A DNA stretch of 64,000 bases. Source: Arthrobacter sp. B1I2 (lineage in GTDB: Bacteria; Actinomycetota; Actinomycetes; Actinomycetales; Micrococcaceae). The notes beneath the pieces are model-generated. The model worked only from the letters and a program-made list of their open reading frames with translations. It had not been told where the DNA came from and searched no databases. The translations under genes and the position numbers were made by a program. Shown here piece by piece: positions 44,999 through 54,062 of the stretch. The stretch's first letter is position 1; the number at the start of each line of letters is the position of its first letter. The DNA lies in contig NZ_JAUSYC010000001.1 in the NCBI RefSeq assembly GCF_030816485.1, forward strand, positions 3,286,001-3,350,000, given 5' to 3'.

Positions 44999-46021
44999 TC
45001 AGTCCTGCTTGCGGGCACGGCTGGGCTGGACCCGGGGCGGTTCGCCCGGCATTTTGGGGTAGTCCGGCGGGAAGGGCATCTCCCCCAGGCCGGCTTTGCA
45101 GTCGCGGTCCCACCACTCCAGCAGCGTGTCGATCGTGCCGGGGCTGGCGTGGAAATCCGCCCAGGGATCTCCCAGCTTCTTCAGCCGTTCAGGAACCGTG
45201 AGGATGGTGAACTTCTTTGGATCCGCGTGCTCCAGTTCCTCCCAGGTGATGGGGCAGGAGACCGGGGCGTGCGGGAGGGCGCGCGGGCTGTAGGCGCCGG
45301 CGATGGTGCGGTCGCGGTTGGCCTGGTTGAAGTCCAGGAACACCCTCCGGCCCCGTTCTTCCTTCCACCAGGCCGTGGTCACCTTGTCCGGGATGCGGCG
45401 CTCCACTTCCCGGGCAGCGGCGATGACGGCGTGCCGGACGTCCAGGAACTCGCGAGTCGGTTCAATGGGTGCGTAAACATGGAGTCCGCGGTTTCCGGAG
45501 GTCTTAATGAAGCAGGTGAGCCCCGCCTCGGCCAGGACGTCCTTCAGCACCAGGGCGGCAGGGACGGCGTCATCGAAGTCTGTTCCGGGCTGTGGGTCAA
45601 GATCAATGCGCAGCTGGTCCGGGTTGTCCGTGTTTTCCGCCCGGGATGGCCAGGGATGGAACACCACCGTGTTCATTTGCACGGCCCAGACGGCTGCCGC
45701 CGGCTCGTCGAACACCAGTTGCGGGTGCGACCTTGCGCTGGGGTAGACCACCTTGACGGAACGGATGAAATCCGGCGTGCCCTTGGGCGGATTCTTGGAG
45801 AAGAACTGTTCGCCGTCGATGTTGCCGGAGAACCGCTGCAGCGCCACGGGCCGGTCCCCGTTGGCGGCGATGAACGCCTCCCCCACGTCGCAGATGTAGT
45901 TCACCAGGTCCAGCTTGGTAAGGCCCAGTTCCGGCCAAAGGACTCGGCTGGGACTGGAAATGCGCATCTCGCGCGGCCCGTTGGGGCCCTGAACCGTGAT
46001 GGTGGTCTGTTCGCTCGCCAT
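44999..46021 (-). CDS. LigD-type DNA polymerase domain, stand-alone
   Basis: 340 residues, start at MASEQTTITVQG. The primase-polymerase fold shows LRIDLDPQPGTDF with the metal-binding Asp pair, FIKTSGNRGLHVYAPIE, and VFLDFNQANRDRTIAGAYSPRALPHAPVSCPITWEEL. In LigD this domain fills or extends ends in non-homologous end joining. No ligase or nuclease domain is fused here, and no ku gene is near. Confidence 0.9.
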   Translation of the reverse strand: MASEQTTITVQGPNGPREMRISSPSRVLWPELGLTKLDLVNYICDVGEAFIAANGDRPVALQRFSGNIDGEQFFSKNPPKGTPDFIRSVKVVYPSARSHPQLVFDEPAAAVWAVQMNTVVFHPWPSRAENTDNPDQLRIDLDPQPGTDFDDAVPAALVLKDVLAEAGLTCFIKTSGNRGLHVYAPIEPTREFLDVRHAVIAAAREVERRIPDKVTTAWWKEERGRRVFLDFNQANRDRTIAGAYSPRALPHAPVSCPITWEELEHADPKKFTILTVPERLKKLGDPWADFHASPGTIDTLLEWWDRDCKAGLGEMPFPPDYPKMPGEPPRVQPSRARKQD

Positions 46022-46110
46022 GGGGACAACGTACACCCCGCCACCGGCAGGCACTGGCAAGTACCCGGCACGTACCGGCACGCCAGCCAGCCCTCCGGCA
46101 TGATGGACAC

Positions 46111-46788
46111 ATGCCGGCATCCGATCAACAGCTCACCGTCCCCGTAGGCGAGACCTCAATTTCCGCCGTCTACGCCCGCCCCGCAGATCCCACCGCAACT
46201 GTAGTGGTGGCGCACGGTGCAGGTGCCGGCATGGATCACCCGTTCCTCCGCGGATTCGCGGACGCCCTCAATGACCTGGGCCTGGCCACCTTTCGCTTCA
46301 ATTTCCCGTACCGGGAGGCAGGGCGGAAATTCCCGGACCGCCCTCCGGCGGCCATTGCCGCCTGGCAGGCCGCAATGGCCGCCGCCCGCGGGCAGGCTGC
46401 CGCCAACGGCGACCGTGGTCCGCTCTGGGCGGCGGGCAAATCATTCGGCGGAAGGATGGCATCCATGGCCGTTGCCGAGGGCATGGAAGCCAGGGGCCTG
46501 GTGTACCTTGGCTATCCCCTGCATGCTCCAGGGAAACCCGAAAAACTCCGGGATGGGCACCTGTACGGGATGACCGCGCCCATGCTGTTCCTGCAGGGAA
46601 CCCGCGACACATTTGCCACGCCCGAAATCCTGTCGGATGTCGTGTCCCGGATCGGGTCCAACGCCGTGCTGCACTGGGTGGAGGGCGGTGACCACTCGTT
46701 CGCGGTGGCGGGAAAGAAGCGGCCAGCCGAGGAGGTGGGTGCGTCCCTTGCCGCCCCCGTGGCCGCGTTTATCGCAGCCCACGGCTGA
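46111..46788 (+). CDS. Alpha/beta hydrolase of the KANL3/Tex30-like group
   Basis: 225 residues. AHGAGAGMDHPFLR near residue 34, GKSFGGRM with the nucleophile Ser, PMLFLQGTRDTFAT with the Asp, and GGDHSFAV with the His form a complete triad. Dienelactone-hydrolase-like fold; substrate unknown. Confidence 0.85.
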   Translation: MPASDQQLTVPVGETSISAVYARPADPTATVVVAHGAGAGMDHPFLRGFADALNDLGLATFRFNFPYREAGRKFPDRPPAAIAAWQAAMAAARGQAAANGDRGPLWAAGKSFGGRMASMAVAEGMEARGLVYLGYPLHAPGKPEKLRDGHLYGMTAPMLFLQGTRDTFATPEILSDVVSRIGSNAVLHWVEGGDHSFAVAGKKRPAEEVGASLAAPVAAFIAAHG

Positions 46789-46793
46789 GGACG

Positions 46794-46961
46794 CTACGCA
46801 GCGTCCTCGTGCCACCAGCCCTCCCAGGCAGCGGAGGTGAGCTGGCCCGCGGGGAACGCAACCGGCGCGCCGGCCTCACCGGAGGGCCCGCCGTCGTACC
46901 GCCGTGCGTCATCACTGCCGCGTCCGTCGAGCAAGAGATTCATGCTGGTCAAGAGAAACAT
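46794..46961 (-). CDS. Small protein of unknown function (55 residues)
   Basis: Begins MFLLTSMNLLLDGRGSDD and is rich in Gly, Ala and charged residues. The ATG at 46961 has AGGAAGGA seven bases upstream, a better start than the longer frame open to 47042. Ends five bases from the convergent hydrolase. I do not recognise it and cannot exclude that it is non-coding. Confidence 0.5.
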   Translation of the reverse strand: MFLLTSMNLLLDGRGSDDARRYDGGPSGEAGAPVAFPAGQLTSAAWEGWWHEDAA

Positions 46962-47112
46962 GTTCAGTCCTTCCTGGGAGTTTGTGGACAACACCGTCCA
47001 CCTGGGAAGGAGCCTAGCCAGCGCATGTTTCACCAGGAGCACGTGAAGTTTCGGCCGTGTAACTGAGATCTCACGGACCGGCGGACCGCCTCGCAGGCTC
47101 CTTGGAATACGG

Positions 47113-49735
47113 CTACTTGCGCTGCTTGGTGCGTGCGGTGGCCGGGGCTGACCAGGGGTCCTCCGGCCAGGGGTGCTTGGGGTAGCGGCCCCTCATTTCC
47201 GCCCGCACCTGGCTGTAGGGGCCGGACCAAAATGAGGTCAGGTCATCCGTCACGGCGAGGGGACGGCGGGCCGGGGACAGCAGGTGGAACAGGACCGGAA
47301 CGCGGCCGCCCACCAGCCTCGGGGTTTCGGCCAGCCCGAAACACTCCTGCAGTTTCACCGCAACCACGGGCGCGGCACTGTCGTCGCCGGGTTCCGGGTA
47401 GTCGATCCGGACCCGCGAGCCGCTGGGGACTTCAAGGCCTTCCGGCGCAAGCTCGTCCAGCCGGGCAGCTTCGGGCCAGGGCAGCAGCCGGCGCAGGGGG
47501 TGGGCCAGGTCAATCGAGGTGACCGGTTTCCCTGCGGCGAGGTCTTCCAGCTCGGGCCCCAGCCACTCTTCCAGCCGGCCCAGCAGCGCCTCCTCCGACA
47601 CGTCGGGCCAAGGCTCTCCCAACTCCCGGTGCAGGAACGCGAGGCGGCGCCGGAAGAAGGCCGCCGCCGTCGACCATGACAGTGCCGCCAGCCCTCCGGA
47701 CACCAGCGCCGCCGCCACGGCCCTCCTGCCCTCTTCGGCGGTGGGGCGCACCGGTGTTGCGGAGAGCACGATCGACCCCAGCCGCCTGGTCCTCCGCGCG
47801 CTGACCCGGCCCCCGCTGAATTCCGCGTCCACGGTGTCTGCCAGCAGGTGTGAGGCAGCGGTTTCGGCGACGCCAAGGGAAATGGGTGCAGCGGCCCGGA
47901 TCACGGCACCGGTGCCGGCCGCGTCCCTGCCTTCCGCGCGCGAGACTTCGGCCACGGCCAGCCACTCGTGGCCCGACAACGTACTGCCTGCAGGAAGGCC
48001 TGCCCGGGTGCCGGACGTCAGCAGGTACTGCCCGGTGCCCCCGCTGCCGGGCACGCGGCGGGCCACGCGGTCGGGAAAAGCGAGCGCGACAACGGCGCCA
48101 ACAGCTTCACCTCCATCCGAGGGGATGGCGGGAACCAAGGCGGCGCCGGCCTGTTGCCGCCGCGCCAGGGCACCCAGCCGCCTGGACTCCTCGGCCCAGC
48201 GCCTTCCCGCCGGGCCTGTGTCGGCACGGAGTTGGGCCAGCAGGCGGGGAAGGTCTCCTCCTGGCGCACGGTGGTCTCCGGAGAGCGCCGCGACTACCCC
48301 GGCAGCGAACTGGTGGCCGGTGGAGGTGCCGCCGTCGAGCAATGCCCGTGCCAGCCGCGGGTCAGCAGGTATGCCGGCAAGGGCCCGGCCGGCTGCCGTC
48401 ACCTGCCCGTCACTGGACACGGCCCCCAACTCCCGGAGCACCTCGACGGCGTCATCCATGGCCTGCCGCGGCGGTGGGTCGGGCAAGGCAATCCCTTTCC
48501 CGCCGGGTGCGCCCCAGCAGGCGAGGGTGAGGGCGGCGCCGGTCAGGTCTGACACGTTGATTTCCGGCGTTACGTGGGGCGGAGCCGCACCGTATGCCTG
48601 CTGCGAGTAGCAGCGGACCACTTTCCCCGGGCCCTGCCGCGCGGCGCGCCCGGCCCGCTGGTCTGCGGACGCCCGGGAGCAGGAAACAGTGACCAGCCCG
48701 GTCATACCCCGGCCTGAGTCCCGCCGCGGTTCCCGGGCCAGCCCCGAGTCGATGACCAGGCGGACGCCGGGCACTGTCAGGGAAGACTCGGCGAGATCCG
48801 TGGAGACGATGATGCGCGGAGGATCCCCGGGACCGCGCCCCGAGACCGCCCGGTCCTGCTCCGCTGCGCCCACCTGTCCGTGAAGTTCCAACACGTCCAC
48901 GTGGCTTCCCAGCCGGCTGCGCAACGCCGCCGCGACGTAGGAGACCTCCCTGGCCCCCGGGAGGAACACCAGTCCGTCCACCGACCGCGTCGGCGCCGGC
49001 GGCCCTGGCATGGGCGTCCGCAGCCGACGCGGCGACGTGGTCCAGGAAGGCACGGGTCACTCCCCTGGCGTCCAGCCGCGGGGACGGCGCCGGGAGCCAC
49101 TGCACGTCCAGCGGATGGTTCACGGAAGGGCAGTCGACGACGGGTGCCGGGCCGCCGCCGTCGGGGTCCCCCAGCAGGGCTGCGAACCGGGGTGCGTCCA
49201 GCGTGGCGGACATGGCGACGACGGCGAGGTCGCCGCGGAGCGCACGGACCTCCGCGAGCATGCCGACCAGGAGATCCGTTTCCAGGCCTCGTTCGTGCAC
49301 CTCATCCAGGACGACGGCGCCAGTGCCGTCAAGCCCGGGGTCTGCCAGCAGGCGGCGCAACAGGATGCCCGGGGTGACAAACTCGATCCGGGTCTCCGCG
49401 CCCGCGTGGCGTTCCCCGCGGACCGTGTAGCCGACGCGGCCAGCCGTCCGGCTGCCGTCGAGCGCGGAGAGGCGGCGGGCGGCGGCGCGGGCGGCAACAC
49501 GCCGCGGCTGGGTGACGACGACGCGGCCGCGCGGGCCGTGGAGGTTTGCCAGCAGCGGCGGGACGAGGGTGGTTTTACCCGTCCCGGGCGGTGCCTGTAC
49601 TACGGCGGCGCCCGGCGGGCGGCCGTCTTCCAGTGCCTCCTGCAGCGCGGAAAGGGATCCTTCGAAGGCAAGTCCGGCACCGATGGCACCCAGATCGAAA
49701 GGGTCGGCGGCGGGGCGGCCGTCAGGAGGAATCAT
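47113..49735 (-). pseudogene. hrpB: ATP-dependent helicase HrpB, frameshifted
   Basis: DEAH-type helicase split into two reading frames. The first (from 49735) holds Walker A APPGTGKTTLV, LDEVHERGLE and MSATLD; the second (open from 49053, through 47113) holds DGLVFLPGAREVSYVA, IVSTDLAESSLTVPGV, and QRAGRAARQGPG, then the HrpB C-terminal domain. Reading must shift near 48976-49010, one base relative to the first frame. A one-base insertion or an assembly error would explain this; both halves are otherwise intact. A functional HrpB would need correction or slippage. Confidence 0.75.
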
Positions 49736-49774
49736 CCGTCCATTCTGCCTCGGCCGGCAAGTTCTTTCCCGCGG

Positions 49775-50395
49775 TCAGGGCTTCCCTTGGCCCTTGCCCT
49801 TGCCTTTGGCTTCCTTGGCGGTGTCCGCACCTTGTGGGCCTGGAGCTTCCGGAGCGGGGGCCGGGGCGGGTGCCGGGGCCACAGCCGGAACGGCCGGCTC
49901 TTCGGGGGCGGGTTGGTCCTGCGCGGTGTCAGCCACAGCAGGGTCGGCCAGGACAGGGCCGGGCTCGACGGCGGCGGGCACCGTGGCAGGACCTGCCTCG
50001 GCTGACGCCGCGGCCACATGTGTGGCGATGTCGGCCCGGACTGCCGAGAGCGCGTTTTCGATGCCGCGGTACCGCGCCGCCGAAAGACGGCCTGCGGCTG
50101 CCGCATCGCCCAGGTCCTTCTCGAGGGCCTGCAGGGCGGCCAGCGCGCCGTCCATCCTGTCTTCCGCGGCGGCCTGGCTGATGCCCAGCACCCGGATCTG
50201 GAAGCCCCGCAGGACGCTTTCGTCGGTGCCGCCGGAACGGACGCCTGCCGCACCTGCAACCAGCGCGCCGGTAACAGCAGCACAGCACAGGACGATCAGG
50301 GCGCGGTTTCCCCGACGGCGGCGGGGTACGGGGGTGGCGCCGTCAGGCGCCGCGGCGAGGCCAGGTCCGCCTGGTGATTGCACCTCAGGCGGCAT
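49775..50395 (-). CDS. Putative membrane-anchored Ala/Pro-rich protein
   Basis: 206 residues. An N-terminal basic stretch (RRRRGN), one hydrophobic helix (ALIVLCCAAVTGALVAGAA, about residues 32-50), then a helical region and a long low-complexity tail (PAVAPAPAPAPAPEAPG ... GKGKGQGKP). The layout suggests a type II membrane protein with its tail outside the cell. Start overlaps the upstream small gene by 11 bases. Family not recognised. Confidence 0.6.
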   Translation of the reverse strand: MPPEVQSPGGPGLAAAPDGATPVPRRRRGNRALIVLCCAAVTGALVAGAAGVRSGGTDESVLRGFQIRVLGISQAAAEDRMDGALAALQALEKDLGDAAAAGRLSAARYRGIENALSAVRADIATHVAAASAEAGPATVPAAVEPGPVLADPAVADTAQDQPAPEEPAVPAVAPAPAPAPAPEAPGPQGADTAKEAKGKGKGQGKP

Positions 50396-50687
50396 GCCTG
50401 CCCCGCAACGGGACGACGGACGCGGTCCGTACAGGCAGGACGGTCACAGAGGCGTACTCCCCAATGGAGGCCTTCATGGAGGCCTTCGGTTCCCTCGAGG
50501 CTGCCCGGGCAAGGAGGACCCGTACGCCGCAACGCAGCATGGTGGCGATCAGCAAGCCAATGCCCACTCCAAGGAGCACATGCCCGGCCAGATAGTACTG
50601 GGCGGCTCCGGGGCCACCTTCTGCGGCCACCACTGCACCGCCAACGGTCAGAATCAGTGACAGGGCCGTCCCGAAAATTGCACCCAT
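50385..50687 (-). CDS. Small membrane protein
   Basis: 100 residues from the ATG at 50687, which has GGAG eight bases upstream; an in-frame ATG at 50702 is the alternative. Two hydrophobic helices (about 3-23 and 34-54) are followed by a basic cytoplasmic tail (LARAASREPKASMKASIGE). It precedes and overlaps the Ala/Pro-rich gene. Family not recognised. Confidence 0.6.
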   Translation of the reverse strand: MGAIFGTALSLILTVGGAVVAAEGGPGAAQYYLAGHVLLGVGIGLLIATMLRCGVRVLLARAASREPKASMKASIGEYASVTVLPVRTASVVPLRGRHAA

Positions 50688-50711
50688 GGCTCCTGCTCCC
50701 ATCAGATTTAA

Positions 50712-50748
50712 TCAGCAAGCTTACTAGTAATGCTCAGCAAGCTTACTA
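50712..50748. repeat. Pair of 15-bp direct repeats upstream of the small membrane protein
   Basis: TCAGCAAGCTTACTA occurs at 50712-50726 and 50734-50748, identical, with starts 22 bp apart (two helical turns). Located just before the small membrane protein's start, so a pair of operator sites is the likely reading. Confidence 0.75.
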
Positions 50749-50866
50749 CCTGATGGCGCTAAGGCAAGAGTTCCGGGCGCGGAAGCACCGTCGGACGGCA
50801 GCGCGCACCGGTCGGGACAGCGATAAGTCAGCTGTCCCAGCAAGGCCCGCAACCACCGTTCAAGGT

Positions 50867-50904
50867 AAAGGCTGCCGTCCCGGCGCACGGGAATGGCAGC
50901 CTTT
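50867..50904 (-). terminator. Stem-loop terminator after the flavin reductase gene
   Basis: Perfect 10-bp inverted repeat (AAAGGCTGCC / GGCAGCCTTT; 50867-50876, 50895-50904) with an 18-base loop, 18 bases past the stop. The stem itself ends in TTT on the minus strand. Confidence 0.65.
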
Positions 50905-50922
50905 ATTGCCTTTTGCTTCGGC

Positions 50923-51438
50923 TCAGCCGGCCGCTTCGAGCAGGCGTTCCGCCGGCGTGATCCCGCCGTAGCGGCCCTTGAAGAACAGCAGCGGCTCGCC
51001 GTCCTGCCGGGCGCTGAGGTGGCGGACCGCCGCGACCACGATGGTGTGGTCGCCGCCGTCGTACTCCGCATGGAGCTCGCAGTCGATCCAGGCGAGCGCG
51101 TCCTCCAGCACGGGATTGCCCAGCGGCGAGGCCGCATGGCTGACGCCCGCAAATTTGTCCGCCCCTGAGCGGGCGAACTGCCCCGCCAGGTGCTGGTGTT
51201 CCGCCGGAAGGATGTTGACGGTGAATGAGCCGGCCTTCCGCAGGACCGGCCAGGTGGTTGACGTGCGTGCCGGGCTGAACGTTACCAATGCCGGCTCCAG
51301 CGACAGGGAGGCAAAGGACTGGCAGGTGAAACCGGCGGGCCCGTCCGCGGTGGACCCCGTGATGACGGTCAGGCCGCTGGCAAAAGTTCCGAAAATATCG
51401 CGAAGCCGGCGTGGAGCAAGATCTGAAGTGACTGTCAT
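50923..51438 (-). CDS. Flavin reductase family protein
   Basis: 171 residues with an FMN-binding split-barrel. The family pattern is visible in FGTFASGLTVITG, FTCQSFASLSLEPALVTFSP, SFTVNILPAEHQHLAGQFA and DHTIVVAAV. Provides reduced flavin to a partner monooxygenase in known cases; no monooxygenase is adjacent here. Confidence 0.9.
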   Translation of the reverse strand: MTVTSDLAPRRLRDIFGTFASGLTVITGSTADGPAGFTCQSFASLSLEPALVTFSPARTSTTWPVLRKAGSFTVNILPAEHQHLAGQFARSGADKFAGVSHAASPLGNPVLEDALAWIDCELHAEYDGGDHTIVVAAVRHLSARQDGEPLLFFKGRYGGITPAERLLEAAG

Positions 51439-51636
51439 GGAAAGGCCTCTCGTCTGGATCGTTACCCCACCAAACCATCAGCAATTCGGCTTATTCAAGC
51501 CACCTGAAATGCGCGGACCCGCAGCGCAACGAATTGTCATGTGCGCACTTCCGGCGTCATCAGGTCTTGGCGCCGGGAGCCCGGCATGTCGTTGTTTGAC
51601 GCAACACAATGGCTTGTCCGGCACCGGCGCCGGCGG

Positions 51637-52593
51637 TCAGGACGGGTGGGCCGGCTGCTCCTGCAGGTCCAGCGCGGCAAGCAGCCGGCGGACCGAGCCG
51701 CCCAGGTTCCATTCGCCGGCCAGCTGTTCCAGTTCCGCGCGCCTGTCACCGGTCACGGGTTGCAGCCGGGCGCCCACCTGGTCGAGGGTGGGCAGCTCCA
51801 GGTTCCGCACCAGGCGGACGACGGCGGGGGCTGCTTCCAGGTACGGGGCCGCCGCGGAGAGCTTGGCCCGGACAGGTGCGGATACTGCCGGGCCCGGCTC
51901 GTCCGCGGCCGCCAGCAGCCCTTCGAGGGTCCCAAATTTCAGCAGCAGGGACGCTGCCGTCTTCTCGCCGATGCCTGCCACGCCGGGCAGGCCGTCGGAG
52001 GCGTCCCCCCGCAGGGTGGCATAGTCGGCGTACTGCTGCGGCAGGACCTTGTATTTGGCCACCACGGTTTCCTCGGTGATGACTTCGAGGTTTCTCATGC
52101 CGCGGGCGGTGTAAATCACCCGGACCCCTCGTTCGTTATCGCATACCTGGAACAGGTCGCGGTCCCCCGTGACCACGTCCACCGGGAAGGCGGCATGGCT
52201 CGCGTAGGTGCCCACGACGTCGTCGGCTTCATGCTGCGCCGCACCCACAACGGCGATCCCGGCCAGCTCCAGCACCCGGCGGATCATGGGCAGTTGCGCC
52301 TGAAGGCCCTCGGGCACCACCTCGACGTCGGTGCCGTCCGGAACCGCTTCGGCCACCCGGTGGGCTTTGTAGGTGGGAAGCAGGTCCACCCGCCACTGCG
52401 GCCGCCAGTCATCATCCCAGCAGGCCACCAGGTGGGTGGCGTGGTAGTCGGTACTGAGCCGGGCGATCATGTCCAGCAAGCCGCGGACGGCGTTGACCGG
52501 CGTTCCATCCGGGCGGCGGATGGTGTCGGGCAGGCCGTAGAAGGCGCGGAAGTAGAGGGAGGCAGTATCGAGCAGCATGAGGCGCTGAGGCAT
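51637..52593 (-). CDS. 5'-3' exonuclease
   Basis: 318 residues, homologous to the N-terminal domain of DNA polymerase I but independent. MLLDTASLYFRAFYGLP, CWDDDWRPQWR, EADDVVGTYA, VTGDRDLFQV and GVAGIGEKTAASLLLKFG give the metal-binding Asp residues and the helix-hairpin-helix. ATG 52593 follows AGGA. Probably backs up RNA-primer removal by polA. Confidence 0.9.
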   Translation of the reverse strand: MPQRLMLLDTASLYFRAFYGLPDTIRRPDGTPVNAVRGLLDMIARLSTDYHATHLVACWDDDWRPQWRVDLLPTYKAHRVAEAVPDGTDVEVVPEGLQAQLPMIRRVLELAGIAVVGAAQHEADDVVGTYASHAAFPVDVVTGDRDLFQVCDNERGVRVIYTARGMRNLEVITEETVVAKYKVLPQQYADYATLRGDASDGLPGVAGIGEKTAASLLLKFGTLEGLLAAADEPGPAVSAPVRAKLSAAAPYLEAAPAVVRLVRNLELPTLDQVGARLQPVTGDRRAELEQLAGEWNLGGSVRRLLAALDLQEQPAHPS

Positions 52594-52739
52594 ACCTTGA
52601 TCCTGACACGGAACTGGCAAACACAGCAGCACGCGCTGCCGTGGCACCTGTGAAGTAACCGTATCGAACTACTGATCGAATACGATCGACTCCCCGCTTT
52701 GCCGTTGACCCTTCAGTTCCCGTGCGCAACGATGACGGG

Positions 52740-54062
52740 ATGACTCCCAGCACCGAAAGCAGCAGGCCTATGCCCGGTACGCCGGTCACCATCAACGACA
52801 ACGGCGCGTGGTGCTGGTTCCAGGACGAGCGGGCCGTGGTGGATCCGGCCAACAACACCCTGCTGGTGGGTTCGGTCGCTGCTCCCGACGGCCCGGACGG
52901 TGAGAGCAGGGGTGGCAACATCGAAGTTGCTGTCCTGGATCTGGCCTCAGGGCACAGCAGCGTGCACGTCCTGCACCACAGGCTGGAGCCGGACGACCAT
53001 GACGCTCCGGCGCTGCTGATCAGGCCGGACGGCCGCTACCTGGCCATGTATGCCAGGCACAAGACGGACAACTACTCCCGCTGGCGGATCTCCGCCCAGC
53101 CCCACGATGCCTCTGAATGGGGCCCGGAGGAGCGCTTCGACTGGACGGAACTGGCCGCAGGGCGCGGTGCAACCTACTCCAACCTGCACCGGCTGGACGC
53201 GGAGTCCCGGGTGTACAACTTTGTCCGGGCCATCAACGACGATCCCAGCCTGATGGTGTCCGGGGACGACGGCGGCACGTGGCGTTTCGGCGGCAAGCTC
53301 TTCACCCGGCCCAAAGTGGGCTATGTCAACGGCTACACCCGCTACTTCGGCAACGGCAGCGACCGCATTGACCTCATCACCACGGACCACCACCCCCGCG
53401 ATTTCGACAACAGCATCTATCACGGCTACATCCGGGATGACGCCCTCCATGACGCCCAGGGGCAGGTGGTGGCCAAGCCGCTGATCGGCTCGCCCGGCGT
53501 GGACCAGGCTTCCCTGACCACCGTTTTCGAGGCAGGTACCGAACTCGGCGGGGACGTCCTCACCCACGGCTGGACGGTCGACCTGCGGGGCCGGGGTGCG
53601 CACCTGGCAGCCATCATCAGCTGCAGGGCCAACGACGTCAATGGCGCCCTTGAACGTGAGCAGATGCTCGACGTCGATGACCACCGCCTGCTGTACGCCC
53701 GCTTTGACGGGGTGCGCTGGAGGCTGAGCCACCTCGCCGCCGCCGGCCCTGCCCTGCTCCCGCACGAGCAGGACTACACGGGGTTGGGTGCGGTGGACCC
53801 CTACGACCTGGACCGCGTGTACATTTCCACCCCGGTGGATCCGCGGACCGGCACCACCACGCCGCACTACGAGATCTATCGCGGCCGCACCCGGGACGAG
53901 GGCGCCACGTGGGAGTGGGACGCAGTAACCGCCAATTCCCAGGTGGACAACCTCCGTCCCATCGTTCCGCCAGGGGACCCGTCCGTTCACGCCGTTTGCT
54001 GGTTCCGGGGAACCATGCGCTCGTCCCAGGCCTACCGGACGGAAGTGGTTGTGCTCTCTTGA
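52740..54062 (+). CDS. BNR-repeat (beta-propeller) family protein
   Basis: 440 residues. Repeated SxDxGxTW-like motifs (SGDDGGTWRFGG, TRDEGATWEWD) and blocks such as ICDNGAWCWF-like INDNGAWCWFQDERAVVD match the BNR_4 propeller family, which includes polysaccharide lyases. There is no signal peptide, so it is probably cytoplasmic. An in-frame GTG at 52722 is an alternative start. Convergent with the next gene, which it overlaps by 31 bases. Activity unknown. Confidence 0.8.
   Translation: MTPSTESSRPMPGTPVTINDNGAWCWFQDERAVVDPANNTLLVGSVAAPDGPDGESRGGNIEVAVLDLASGHSSVHVLHHRLEPDDHDAPALLIRPDGRYLAMYARHKTDNYSRWRISAQPHDASEWGPEERFDWTELAAGRGATYSNLHRLDAESRVYNFVRAINDDPSLMVSGDDGGTWRFGGKLFTRPKVGYVNGYTRYFGNGSDRIDLITTDHHPRDFDNSIYHGYIRDDALHDAQGQVVAKPLIGSPGVDQASLTTVFEAGTELGGDVLTHGWTVDLRGRGAHLAAIISCRANDVNGALEREQMLDVDDHRLLYARFDGVRWRLSHLAAAGPALLPHEQDYTGLGAVDPYDLDRVYISTPVDPRTGTTTPHYEIYRGRTRDEGATWEWDAVTANSQVDNLRPIVPPGDPSVHAVCWFRGTMRSSQAYRTEVVVLS

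Noticed and set aside
44759..46147. 462-codon plus-strand frame
   Set aside because: Antisense to the LigD-type gene and spans the nested palindrome.
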